Of a stretch of 64,000 nt of DNA, positions 56,512 to 64,000 are shown piece by piece; position 1 is the stretch's first letter; each line of letters opens with the position of its first letter. The notes beneath the pieces were generated by a model. It had not been told where the DNA came from. It was given only the letters and a program-made list of their open reading frames with translations, and made no database searches. Position numbers and translations under genes: made by a program. This stretch comes from VRUE01 sp033856195 (GTDB taxonomy: Bacteria; Actinomycetota; Thermoleophilia; Solirubrobacterales; 70-9), in contig JAWVFL010000024.1 in assembly GCA_033856195.1 (NCBI GenBank), positions 3,949-67,948 on the forward strand. Reading direction: 5' to 3'.

Positions 56512-56885
56512 ACGAGCTGGCCGCGATCCTGATCGCGATCGCCGGTGGCCTTGCGGGCGGGCTGGTCGGGGTCGGCGGCGGCGTGCTCTTCGTCCCCGCC
56601 CTGACGATCTTCCTCGGCCTCACCCAGGTCGAGGGCGAGTCGACCTCGCTGCTGATGATCGTGATCGTCGCCCTGGTCGGCGCCTTCAGGCAGAACGCCT
56701 ACGGCAACGTCCGGGTCCGCGATGCTCTCGTGATCGGCGTGCTCTCGCCGCTCGGGGTCCTGATCGGCGTCGCGATCTCCAACGAGGTCCCCACCCGCGC
56801 CCTGGAACTCTCCTTCGCCGCCCTGGTCCTCTTCTTCGCCTATACCCTCGTGCGCCGCGCCCTCGCCACCGAAGCCCATCGGTAA
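56508..56885 (+). CDS. TauE/SafE half-size transporter subunit 2
   Basis: 125 residues from GTG 56508. Second copy of the repeat: IAGGLAGGLVGVGGGVLFVPALTIFLGLTQ then STSLLMIVIVALVGAFRQNAYGNV, about four helices. Parallel organisation with subunit 1 suggests an inverted or pseudo-two-fold heterodimer. The exported anion is unknown (sulfite or organosulfonate in relatives). Confidence 0.88.
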   Translation: MNELAAILIAIAGGLAGGLVGVGGGVLFVPALTIFLGLTQVEGESTSLLMIVIVALVGAFRQNAYGNVRVRDALVIGVLSPLGVLIGVAISNEVPTRALELSFAALVLFFAYTLVRRALATEAHR

Positions 56886-56891
56886 CCTCAA

Positions 56892-57758
56892 ATGGTGGAA
56901 TCGCTTCGCTGGAAAGGGGACGTACCACGGCTGCGCAGGCCGATCCTGGTCTGCTCGTTTCGGGGCTGGAACGATGCAGCCGCCGCCGCCTCGACGGCGC
57001 TGACGACGGTCGGTGACGCCTTCGATTCCGAGCTGATCGCCGAGGTCGACGCCGAGGACTACTTCGACTTCCAGGCGACTCGGCCGACGATCGTGCTCAG
57101 CGAGGGCCAGGCGCGGCGGATCGACTGGCCGCATAACAACCTGATCGAGGTCCGGGTACCCGCCGCCGAGCGCGACCTGGTCCTGCTCGACGGCACCGAG
57201 CCGAACCTGCGCTGGCGCACCTTCTCGGAGACGATCGCGACCGCGGCCGATGCGCTTGGGGTGGAGATGGTGATCACCCTCGGGGCCCTGGTCGCCGAGG
57301 TGTCCCACACCCTGCCGGTGCCGATCACGGGGCTCGCCTCCGACGAGAAACTGGTCGAAGAGCTCGACCTGCAGCGCTCCAACTACGAGGGCCCGACCGG
57401 AATCGTCGGCGTGGTCCACGACTGCTGCCGCCAGATGGGAATGAGCTCGGCCTCCCTGTGGGCTGCCGTTCCCCACTATGTGGCCGCCGTGCCCAACCCC
57501 AAGGCGGCTCTGGCCCTGCTGCGCCGGCTCGAGGGCCTCACCGGCATCGCCGTCGACGCGACCGAGCTGGAGGAGGAGACGAGCAGCTACGAAGAGCAGA
57601 TCGACCGTGCGATCGCCGCCAACCCGGAGATCGAGGAGCTCGTCGACCGGATCGAGGCCGAACAGGCCGACCAGCTGCAGGGCCCCGACGACCTGCCCTC
57701 AGCTGACACGATCGCCCGCGATTTTCAGCAGTTCCTGCGCCAGCAGGGCGACGAGTAA
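56892..57758 (+). CDS. PAC2-family protein
   Basis: 288 residues. PAC2 (proteasome assembly chaperone 2-like) features: RRPILVCSFRGWNDAAAAASTAL at the start, VITLGALVAEVSHTLPVPITG, and GPTGIVGVVHDCCRQMGM. In actinobacteria this family is linked to proteasome/Pup contexts but its role is unclear. The C-terminus is acidic and helical. It ends 2 bp before the convergent helicase-nuclease gene. Confidence 0.9.
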   Translation: MVESLRWKGDVPRLRRPILVCSFRGWNDAAAAASTALTTVGDAFDSELIAEVDAEDYFDFQATRPTIVLSEGQARRIDWPHNNLIEVRVPAAERDLVLLDGTEPNLRWRTFSETIATAADALGVEMVITLGALVAEVSHTLPVPITGLASDEKLVEELDLQRSNYEGPTGIVGVVHDCCRQMGMSSASLWAAVPHYVAAVPNPKAALALLRRLEGLTGIAVDATELEEETSSYEEQIDRAIAANPEIEELVDRIEAEQADQLQGPDDLPSADTIARDFQQFLRQQGDE

Positions 57759-57760
57759 CG

Positions 57761-60538
57761 CTAGCTCTCGGCCGCCGGGCAGATCAGCCGGTAGTCGCAC
57801 CAACTGCAGGTCGCCGGCGCGGGCCGCGGCTCGAAGTCCTGGCCCAGCACGCCCTCGCCGACCGCGAGCACGGTTCGCTCGACTCGCTCGGCGTCGTCGG
57901 GCTTGGTCGGCGCGGCGACCTTCTCGGCGTCGAGCACGTAGTAGTAGCTGCCGCTGCCCGCCTCGAGTCCCCATGCCTTGCGGGCGGCCAGGCGGTAGAG
58001 AGCGAGCTGCAGGTCGTTCTCGAGGGAAGCTTCGCTCTTGCGTTCCCCGGTCTTGTAGTCGATCAGCTCGTGAGTGCCGTCGGGCAGGCGGTCGACACGG
58101 TCGACGCGGCCGCGCACGTGGTGCGCGCCGATGCGGATGTCGAACTTGCGCTCCAGCCAGACCGGCTCGCCCTCGGACTCGCTCTCGCGCTGCCAGTAGA
58201 GGCGCATCGCGGCGCGGGCACGGTCGCGGAACTGCAGCTCGTCGTCGCTCGTGCCGAAGCCCGAGCGGCGCCAGCCCGCCTCGAAGAGCTCCATCAGGCG
58301 GCCGAGGTCGTCCTCGCCCCCCTCGATTGACTCCTTGTGGAAGCGCTCGAGCACGTTGTGGACGAGGATGCCGAAGCGCTGGTTGATCGTCGGCTCCTGG
58401 GGGATGCCGAAGACGCGCCTGAACTTGTACTTGAGCGGGCAGGTCAGGTAGAGGTCGAGATCGGAGGCCGAGAGGCTGAGAGCGCCGTCGCCGCGGCGGG
58501 GCAGGAAGGCTTCCAGCGAGGGCTCGTGGCGCGCCGCGATCAGCTTGCGGCGCCCGTCGCGCTCGCGTTCGGAATCGAGCAGGTAGGCATCGAGCGGCGA
58601 GGCGTCGAGCTCGGCCTGCTGCTCGGGTGTCGCCACCTGCCGCAGCAACCCGTTCACCGCCTCGATCGCCTCCGCCGTCGCCTCCTCGCCGGGCCGCTGC
58701 GCCAGCGCCGCCAGCTTGAGCAGCTCGAGGTGGCGGGCGATCGCTCGGTTGACGTCGATGACGGTGTCGAGGCGCGGCTCCGAGAGCTCCCGGCCCGCCC
58801 GCCACGATGCCTCCAGCACCTCCTCGCGCAGCTTGCGATAGGTGGCGTGGAGGCCCTCGGCCGGACCGAACAGCTCCTCCTCCTGCACCTCCTCCGCGTC
58901 GCTGCTCTCATCGCTCTCCCGGGCGATTCGGGAGAGGACCAAGGTTGAGCACGCTTGAATACGATCGGAGTCCGGACCAAGCACGAAGACATGGTCGAAG
59001 CTGGTGCCCTTGGCCGCCGACCGCGCCAGTCCCTGCACGGCGCCGGGGGACGGCGGCTCTTCCCCTCCGGCCGGCTCGACCCCGGCCTCCGCGACGGCGC
59101 TCAGGTAGCGCACGAAGTCCCGGGTCGCCCCGTGCGGCTCTCGCCGCGCCCAGTTGGCGGCGAGGTCGGCCAGCCGCGAAAGCCCCAGCAGCCGCTCCGC
59201 GACCTCCGGCTCGGCGGCGTAGAGCCGCTGCCGGCGCAGGCCGACCCGCTCGATCAGGCGCCGCACGAAGACGTCGGCGCGTCGCTCTTCGATCGCGGCC
59301 GAGGCTTCCCCGTAGAGCTTGAGGAATGCCTGGATTCGCTCACGCCCCTCGGGGGGGATCTGAGGGCTCTCCAGTGCCGCCTCGCAGGCCGACACCATGT
59401 CGACCTTGCGCCGTCGCGCGATCGTCGTCAGCCGCGCCAGGTCCGCCGCCCGCAGCTCGATCGGCGGTCGGGTCAGCGCCCGCGCCGCGGCGGGCGAGTC
59501 TTCGGGATCCGCGAGCACGCGCAGCCAGGCGATCGCGTCTCGTACCTCAGGCCGTTGGAAAAGCGCCGCCGGCCCGAAAAGGTGGAACGTGACCTCCCGC
59601 TCCTCCATTGCCGCAACCACGGCGCCTCCTTCCGACGCCGGATCGTCGACCAGCACGCAGATCTTCTCGGGCGAGGCGCCGGCGGCCAACAGGTGCTCGA
59701 CCTCGCGCGCCACCGCCTGCGCTTGAGCCCGCTCATTGCTGCACCGCCATCGTCGTACCGCCGGCGTCCGAAACTGCTCCTCCAGGTTCAGGACCTCTCC
59801 ATCGAACTCGAGCTCCTCATCCCTGAACTCAAGCGCGTATACGTGGTTCCGATTCTCGCCAGCGAGCCTCCCCAGGATCGAGCGCTGCGCGGCCGTCGTG
59901 TCCTCGTACTCGTCGACCATTACTTGGGCGAAGCGGCCTGCGATCTCGGTACAGATGTCTGGGCGCTCCTCGAGCAGCTTGCCCAGCGCCAGGAAGACGT
60001 CGGCCTGGTCGAGGCTTCCCGACTCCGCGAGGATGCGGTCGTGGGCGGCGCAGAATTCGGCCAGTTCAGGCTCGGGTGGCTCGGCCCCGGCCTTGAGCCC
60101 ATCGATTTCGGCAAGTAGCCGCGCGAGCAGTCCGGTGGGATTGCCGCGGATTTCCTGGTTGCGCAGCGGCAGCTCGTCGAGGCGCTCCAGCAGTATCGCC
60201 AGCCGCTCGGCCGGGCCGAGCACATCGAAGAAGGGTTCGAGACCGGCCGCGGTCGAGTGCCCGCGCAGAAGTCGCTCGCCAAGGGTCCCCCAGCTGCCGA
60301 TCCAGAGCTCCTCGTAGGGCACGTCGAGAAGTGCCTCGGCCCTTTGCTGCAGCCGTTTGGCGGTCGCTCGCGTAGAGCAGAGAACAAGGACTCGGTCGGG
60401 CGCGACGCCGTCGTCTGCAAGCCGCGCCAGCCGTCGCGCCAGCGCCTCCGTCTTGCCGCTGCCGGCCGGGCCGACGAGCAGCAGTGGCCCGTCGTCGTGG
60501 GCGACCGCGCGTTGCTGTGACTCAGCCAAGGCGAGCAT
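57761..60538 (-). CDS. UvrD/AdnA-like helicase fused to a RecB-type Fe-S nuclease
   Basis: 925 residues. SF1 start SQQRAVAHDDGPLLLVGPAGSGKTE (Walker A 23-30), CSTRATA, Walker B variant VDEYEDTTAAQ (209-213; usual DEFQD), LEEQFRTPAVRRW. The middle is diverged and the last helicase motif (TRA/R finger) is not evident. C-terminal PD-(D/E)xK nuclease: LSASDLDLYLTCPLKYKFRR, GRVDRVDRL, HELIDYKTGE, and CSWCDYRLICPAAES, giving the four cysteines of an Fe-S nuclease. Such proteins resect double-strand breaks in pairs (AdnAB, AddAB); the expected partner is not in the window. Confidence 0.9.
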   Translation of the reverse strand: MLALAESQQRAVAHDDGPLLLVGPAGSGKTEALARRLARLADDGVAPDRVLVLCSTRATAKRLQQRAEALLDVPYEELWIGSWGTLGERLLRGHSTAAGLEPFFDVLGPAERLAILLERLDELPLRNQEIRGNPTGLLARLLAEIDGLKAGAEPPEPELAEFCAAHDRILAESGSLDQADVFLALGKLLEERPDICTEIAGRFAQVMVDEYEDTTAAQRSILGRLAGENRNHVYALEFRDEELEFDGEVLNLEEQFRTPAVRRWRCSNERAQAQAVAREVEHLLAAGASPEKICVLVDDPASEGGAVVAAMEEREVTFHLFGPAALFQRPEVRDAIAWLRVLADPEDSPAAARALTRPPIELRAADLARLTTIARRRKVDMVSACEAALESPQIPPEGRERIQAFLKLYGEASAAIEERRADVFVRRLIERVGLRRQRLYAAEPEVAERLLGLSRLADLAANWARREPHGATRDFVRYLSAVAEAGVEPAGGEEPPSPGAVQGLARSAAKGTSFDHVFVLGPDSDRIQACSTLVLSRIARESDESSDAEEVQEEELFGPAEGLHATYRKLREEVLEASWRAGRELSEPRLDTVIDVNRAIARHLELLKLAALAQRPGEEATAEAIEAVNGLLRQVATPEQQAELDASPLDAYLLDSERERDGRRKLIAARHEPSLEAFLPRRGDGALSLSASDLDLYLTCPLKYKFRRVFGIPQEPTINQRFGILVHNVLERFHKESIEGGEDDLGRLMELFEAGWRRSGFGTSDDELQFRDRARAAMRLYWQRESESEGEPVWLERKFDIRIGAHHVRGRVDRVDRLPDGTHELIDYKTGERKSEASLENDLQLALYRLAARKAWGLEAGSGSYYYVLDAEKVAAPTKPDDAERVERTVLAVGEGVLGQDFEPRPAPATCSWCDYRLICPAAES

Positions 60539-60648
60539 GGTCCAAAGCTAGCGAGTGCGCGGCCTCCATAGGATGGCCTTGTGATCGCGGAGCGAACAAG
60601 CGTGCATATCTGGTTCTTCGCGCAGTGAGCGAAGCGGAACCCTGACCT

Positions 60649-61461
60649 ATGGACGTTTTCTCCGCAGACTGGCTGGGAATCTGCCGTCGAGCCGTAACCG
60701 CGCAGCGGAAGATCTTCGATCAGGTGCGCGGGATCGAGGCGCGCACGGTCTACGAGGGAATCGGCGAGGGGGGCGATCGCACCCTCGTCATCGATCGGCG
60801 CTGCGAGGACATCGTCTTTGCCGAGCTCGACAAGCTGGCGGAGCAGGGCGCCGCTTTCGTCGCCGTCTCCGAGGAGCGCGGCGAAGTCGAGTTCGGTGGC
60901 GGCGGACCAGCCCGCGTCGTCATCGATCCAATCGACGGCTCGCTCAACGCGCGCCGGACCCTGCCCGCGCACAGCCTCAGCATCGCCGTCGCAAACGCGG
61001 ACTCGATGGCTGAGGTCGAGTTTGGCTACGTCTACGACTTCGGCGCCAGCGAGGAGTTCACGGCTCGGCGTGGCGAGGGAACGATGCTCGACGGCAAGCG
61101 AATCGAGGTAGCCGCCGACGGTGACAAGCTCGAGTTGCTCGGCCTGGAGGCGGCGGAGCCGGAGCGAGCCGTGCCGGCCCTGGAGGCTTTCGCCGGCCGC
61201 GTCTATCGGATCCGCGTCGTCGGCTCGATCGCGATCACCGCCGCCTACGTCGCCGCCGCCCGCTTCGACGCGATGATCGGGTTGCGTCCCTGCCGCTCGG
61301 TCGATGCCGCCGCCACCCAGTTCCTCGTGCGCGAGGCTGGGGGCGAGGTGGCCTTCGCCGACCTTCCACTTGCCGACGCGGTGCTGGGCCTGGACGCTCG
61401 CTACACCTTTGCGGCCGCGGCCGGCGAGCGTGGCTTGGCGATCGCGCGCGCCGCGCAGTAA
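60649..61461 (+). CDS. Inositol-monophosphatase-family phosphatase
   Basis: 270 residues. Metal-binding signature VVIDPIDGSLNARRTLPAHSLSIAVA, with upstream glutamates (FVAVSEERGEV); C-terminal RSVDAAATQFLVREAGGEVAFADLPL. The family includes inositol-phosphate, fructose-1,6-bisphosphate and histidinol-phosphate phosphatases. The DPIDGSLN variant is nearer to FBPase/IMPase dual enzymes (inference). The leader has an imperfect hairpin (GGTTC...GGAACC at about 60612-60643). Confidence 0.88.
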   Translation: MDVFSADWLGICRRAVTAQRKIFDQVRGIEARTVYEGIGEGGDRTLVIDRRCEDIVFAELDKLAEQGAAFVAVSEERGEVEFGGGGPARVVIDPIDGSLNARRTLPAHSLSIAVANADSMAEVEFGYVYDFGASEEFTARRGEGTMLDGKRIEVAADGDKLELLGLEAAEPERAVPALEAFAGRVYRIRVVGSIAITAAYVAAARFDAMIGLRPCRSVDAAATQFLVREAGGEVAFADLPLADAVLGLDARYTFAAAAGERGLAIARAAQ

Positions 61462-61483
61462 CCGCCGCCAGGGTCGGGTTTAA

Positions 61484-61512
61484 GAACATCTGTTCGCGTA
61501 GAACGTATGTTC
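61484..61512. promoter_or_regulatory. Double LexA-type operator
   Basis: GAAC-ATCT-GTTC (61484-61495) and GAAC-GTAT-GTTC (61501-61512), both followed by G, are two perfect GAAC-N4-GTTC sites with 17 bp centre spacing, matching the Gram-positive/actinobacterial SOS box. They lie 59 bp before the ATG of the basic protein, next to TACACT that may be its -10 box. Confidence 0.75.
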
Positions 61513-61570
61513 GTTACACTCGCGAAACCTCCAGGCAGGAAACCCGCATACCGAAGGGACTCGTCTTTCA

Positions 61571-61975
61571 ATGGCAACAACGAATGGGAGCAAAAGCTCC
61601 ACCCCCAAAGCCAAAACCACGAGCGCTGATAAAAGCCAGACCCGCACCGTCGCCGAGACCGCCGTCGACATTCCCGTCGGCGCCGTGCTGACGGTCACCG
61701 ACCGCGTCACCGAGCTGTTCGAGCCGTTCACCGGCCGCAACGCCGCCGAAAAACAGCTCAAGTCCTACCGGATCGAGCTTCGTCGTCGCGTCAAACGCAC
61801 CGAGCGTCGCGGCGCCACCGCCCGTCGCAGTGCCACCACCGAGGCGCGCAAGACCCGCAACCGGGTCGAGCGCGAGGCGCGCAAGCGTCAGCGCACGGTC
61901 GAGACGACCCTGAAGCGCAACCGCAACGGGCTCGAGCAGCGAGTTCGCAAAGCGGTCGATCTTCTCCCGGTCTAG
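61571..61975 (+). CDS. Small, strongly basic protein under a LexA-type operator
   Basis: 134 residues, ATG 61571 after GAAGGGA. Two parts: an N-terminal Ser/Thr/Lys-rich tail (NGSKSSTPKAKTTSADKSQ), a central hydrophobic segment (VAETAVDIPVGAVLTVTDRVTELFEPFTG), then a long Arg/Lys helix (ELRRRVKRTERRGATARR...). The arrangement recalls histone-like or nucleoid-associated proteins, or a basic coiled coil, but I recognise no family. The double SOS-type operator suggests damage induction. The stop overlaps the convergent gene by sharing CTAG. Confidence 0.82.
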   Translation: MATTNGSKSSTPKAKTTSADKSQTRTVAETAVDIPVGAVLTVTDRVTELFEPFTGRNAAEKQLKSYRIELRRRVKRTERRGATARRSATTEARKTRNRVEREARKRQRTVETTLKRNRNGLEQRVRKAVDLLPV

Positions 61976-63993
61976 GTACCGAGCACCGCAACCGGCAGTG
62001 AGCCGGCTGGCTCGAACGGCCAGCCGGCTTGCGCCGGTGCATAGGCCCTGAACTGGAACCGCACGCCCCGGCTGTCGTCATCGGCAAAGCGGTAGGCGTA
62101 GCGAAAGCGCCCCCGGCGATCGGTACGCACCGTCCTGAACTCGCTCCAGGGAAGTCCGGCAAGGCGGAATTGAAGTTGGACGACCTTGCCGTCGGCCGGC
62201 ATCGAGCCGCCGCCGCTCGCGACCTTGCCGTGGAAGATCACCGGAGCTCCGCCGATTCTCGCCGCGGTTGAGGAGGCCCGCAGCGCCAGCCGGGTGTGCA
62301 CCGCCACGGCCAGCGGATCGCTGCTCGCGCCCCCGGTCGTCGCCGTCGGCGCCACCTCGGCGATCACCTGTCTGCTCGGTCCTGGAGCAAGGCGCAGGCC
62401 GAACTTGCCGTTCGCTTCGGTCCGCACCGTGGAAAATCGCTCGGCGGGCGCGCTGCCGCCGGAGAAGCGCTCGATCACTCGTACCGCCATGCCGGCCAAG
62501 GGCGTGTGACGGCCGCCGATCAAGCGACCGCCAAACCAGGATCCGCGGCCGTAGCGGACGGCTCGCCGGTGGGTTTCGATCAGGAGTCTGACCTGCGACT
62601 TGAGTGGGCCCCGAAGTCGCATGGCCGTTCCGTCGAGGCGAGTGGAGGTGGTGGCCGGGTTGCCCGCCCGGTCGAAGACCGTTGCCTGGAACTCGTACTC
62701 GCCGGCCGGGTAGGCGCTCGAGTCCCAGCGGGCGCGCAGCAGGCCCGCCGATAGCTCCGTCGGCAGCTTCGCGAAGCGTTCCCCAGAGCCCACGCGCCGC
62801 AGGGAGATCAACCCATGGCTGAAATCGAGGCCGGAGTGGGCGTCCGCTGCCCTGACCTCGATCCGCTCCGGGTCGAGCGGACTCTGGGCGCCGGCAAAAG
62901 CCAGCGTGGGCGGCTCGCGATCGATCTTGACCAGGGCCCTCGCGGGAAGACGGTTGGGGAGGCCATTGGAAAAGCCACCGTCGTTGACGTTGCCCGCGGC
63001 GTCCCGCGCGTAGTAGTCGACCGCATGAACGCCGGAGGCGATCACGGTTGCGCCAACGCCGGCGCCGGCGGCGACCGTCGGCGCGCCACCGTCGATCCTG
63101 ATCGCGGTGAGCGGGCCGCCGGGGCCGGCGGAGGCCATGCCCGAGGCGCTGTCGCTTGCGGCAGCGGTCAGCTTTACCGGTTGGTTGGACCAGCCGCTCG
63201 GCACGCCCGTGAGCTGCGTCACCGGATCAGTCTTGTCGACGCGCAGGGTGGTGTTGCCCGGCATCGCCGACGGCATTCCCGAGCCGGAGACGGCAACGGC
63301 GTGCAGGTAGCTCACCCCCTCCGGTATTTCGTCGAGGGCCAGCGAGTCCACCGCGACCCCGTCCCGAAGGTCGACCTCGGACTCCTCGCAGGCGCCCCCT
63401 CCTGGACAGGGCTCGCCAACTGGTGAGCCGTCGACCGAGACGGCGTAGCCAAGCACGCCCGAGAGTGGCTGAGGTCCGGCCGGGTGGCCGAGGTGAACGG
63501 TGTAGGGGAACGCCGTTCGGCCGATCCAGCCAGGAGATGACAGGGGCTCTACATGGCCTGGTCGCGCGTCGTCGAAGCGCAGTCGGGCGCCGAGCGGGGC
63601 GCCCTGCGCACCGTCGTCGCCCTCGAGCCAGACCTCGGCGCGGTAAATGCCGGGCGCCGGCGGCACGCTCAGGTGTTCCACCGAGGTAGCCGCCCAAGGC
63701 AGCGTCGTGTCGCCGATCAGTATCTGGCCCTGGGAGTCGAGCAAGCGGTAGTGAGCGGCCACGATTGGGCCTGGCGGATTGGTCCAGCGAAGCGCAAACA
63801 GCCGCTCGGCGTGCCAGCCGTCCTCACCGCCGTCGACCCGTAGGTCAATCGGCTGGAGCGGAGCTTGAGCCGGAGCCTCGCCGGCAGCGATCGCTAAGGC
63901 CAGAGCCACCGAGATCGCCCCAATCGTCGAGGTGGGAACTTTTTTTTGTGCCCAAACGCCCAAAAAACGTGGCACCCGACTTGGCCGAGGCAA
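61972..63993 (-). CDS. Large secreted multi-domain beta-sandwich protein
   Basis: Up to 673 residues from TTG 63993 (a TGA stop is immediately upstream); GTG 63975 is an alternative. Signal peptide STIGAISVALALAIAAGEAPAQA. The body has Ig-like/bacterial Ig repeats (HAVDYYARDAAGNVN, YEFQATVFDRAGNPATT) and ends with two carboxypeptidase-regulatory-like domains (FSTVRTEANGKFGLRLAPG, FRTVRTDRRGRFRYAYRF). Probably an exported surface or wall-associated protein. An A8 run near codon 20 (about 63939-63946) is a possible slip site. Confidence 0.85.
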   Translation of the reverse strand: MPRPSRVPRFLGVWAQKKVPTSTIGAISVALALAIAAGEAPAQAPLQPIDLRVDGGEDGWHAERLFALRWTNPPGPIVAAHYRLLDSQGQILIGDTTLPWAATSVEHLSVPPAPGIYRAEVWLEGDDGAQGAPLGARLRFDDARPGHVEPLSSPGWIGRTAFPYTVHLGHPAGPQPLSGVLGYAVSVDGSPVGEPCPGGGACEESEVDLRDGVAVDSLALDEIPEGVSYLHAVAVSGSGMPSAMPGNTTLRVDKTDPVTQLTGVPSGWSNQPVKLTAAASDSASGMASAGPGGPLTAIRIDGGAPTVAAGAGVGATVIASGVHAVDYYARDAAGNVNDGGFSNGLPNRLPARALVKIDREPPTLAFAGAQSPLDPERIEVRAADAHSGLDFSHGLISLRRVGSGERFAKLPTELSAGLLRARWDSSAYPAGEYEFQATVFDRAGNPATTSTRLDGTAMRLRGPLKSQVRLLIETHRRAVRYGRGSWFGGRLIGGRHTPLAGMAVRVIERFSGGSAPAERFSTVRTEANGKFGLRLAPGPSRQVIAEVAPTATTGGASSDPLAVAVHTRLALRASSTAARIGGAPVIFHGKVASGGGSMPADGKVVQLQFRLAGLPWSEFRTVRTDRRGRFRYAYRFADDDSRGVRFQFRAYAPAQAGWPFEPAGSLPVAVLGT

Positions 63994-64000
63994 TCATGGC

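Overview
The window comes from a GC-rich bacterial chromosome with densely packed genes, GTG/TTG starts and many 1-4 bp stop/start overlaps. A CcmABC(D) haem exporter sits in one run with hemA, hemC and a cobA-hemD fusion. There are also a DUF6458 protein, GAAC-N4-GTTC (LexA-type) operators and PPTANG...SHH-type isoleucyl-tRNA synthetase. Together these suggest an actinobacterium, most likely of the Thermoleophilia/Solirubrobacterales. That placement is inferred from gene content and not from a marker-gene tree.

Layout. 1-3.6 kb is an accessory island: a ParB-like gene broken by a one-base shift, two 5'-half remnants of a tRNA-Arg(CCU) bracketing a HEPN/MNT toxin-antitoxin pair, and two further nucleotidyltransferase modules (one decayed, one intact), each with its own small partner gene. 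3.7-7.3 kb (minus) is a run tlpA-nfeD-slipin-galT-unknown. 7.5-10.1 kb is a large SF2 helicase with an acidic insert and a basic tail. 10.0-17.2 kb (minus) is the haem block ccmA-ccmB-ccmC-ccmD-hemA-hemC-cobA/hemD-birA: cytochrome c haem export followed by tetrapyrrole synthesis. 17.2-26 kb holds a secreted protein, two methyltransferases, an ATP-grasp enzyme, two transporters/membrane proteins, an aldehyde dehydrogenase, rarA and methylmalonyl-CoA epimerase. 26.1-28.9 kb holds two unusual secreted proteins, one made of four long Gly/Asp/Asn/Ala repeats with Cys-Gly-Cys motifs. 29-41 kb is mixed housekeeping and secreted functions (Nei-like glycosylase, BtrH_N protein, PAP2 phosphatase, ychF, SpoIID protein, aldehyde dehydrogenase, metallophosphoesterase, fumC). 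41.3-47.6 kb pairs a benzoylformate-decarboxylase-like enzyme with a large FAD/Fe-S 2-hydroxyacid dehydrogenase and two tandem SDR paralogues. 47.6-64 kb carries ileS, tautomerase, trxA, a dolichyl-phosphate-mannose-synthase-like enzyme, polX, SIMPL protein, otsB, a two-gene TauE/SafE exporter, PAC2 protein, a UvrD-like helicase with a RecB-type nuclease, an inositol-monophosphatase-family enzyme, a very basic small protein behind a double LexA-type operator, and a large secreted protein.

The most striking non-genic theme is the density of long, near-perfect palindromes. They include a dispersed ~50 bp element in two copies, a second element with a conserved core but different self-complementary arms at two sites, tandem hairpins, and palindromes lying in frame inside coding sequence (ileS, birA, probably the ATP-grasp N-terminus and the hemA 3' end). 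Several overlap start or stop codons. With the nucleotidyltransferase island and the repeat protein, these are the best candidates for undescribed biology here.

No complete tRNA, rRNA, CRISPR array or transposase was found. No gap without a gene exceeds about 230 bases.
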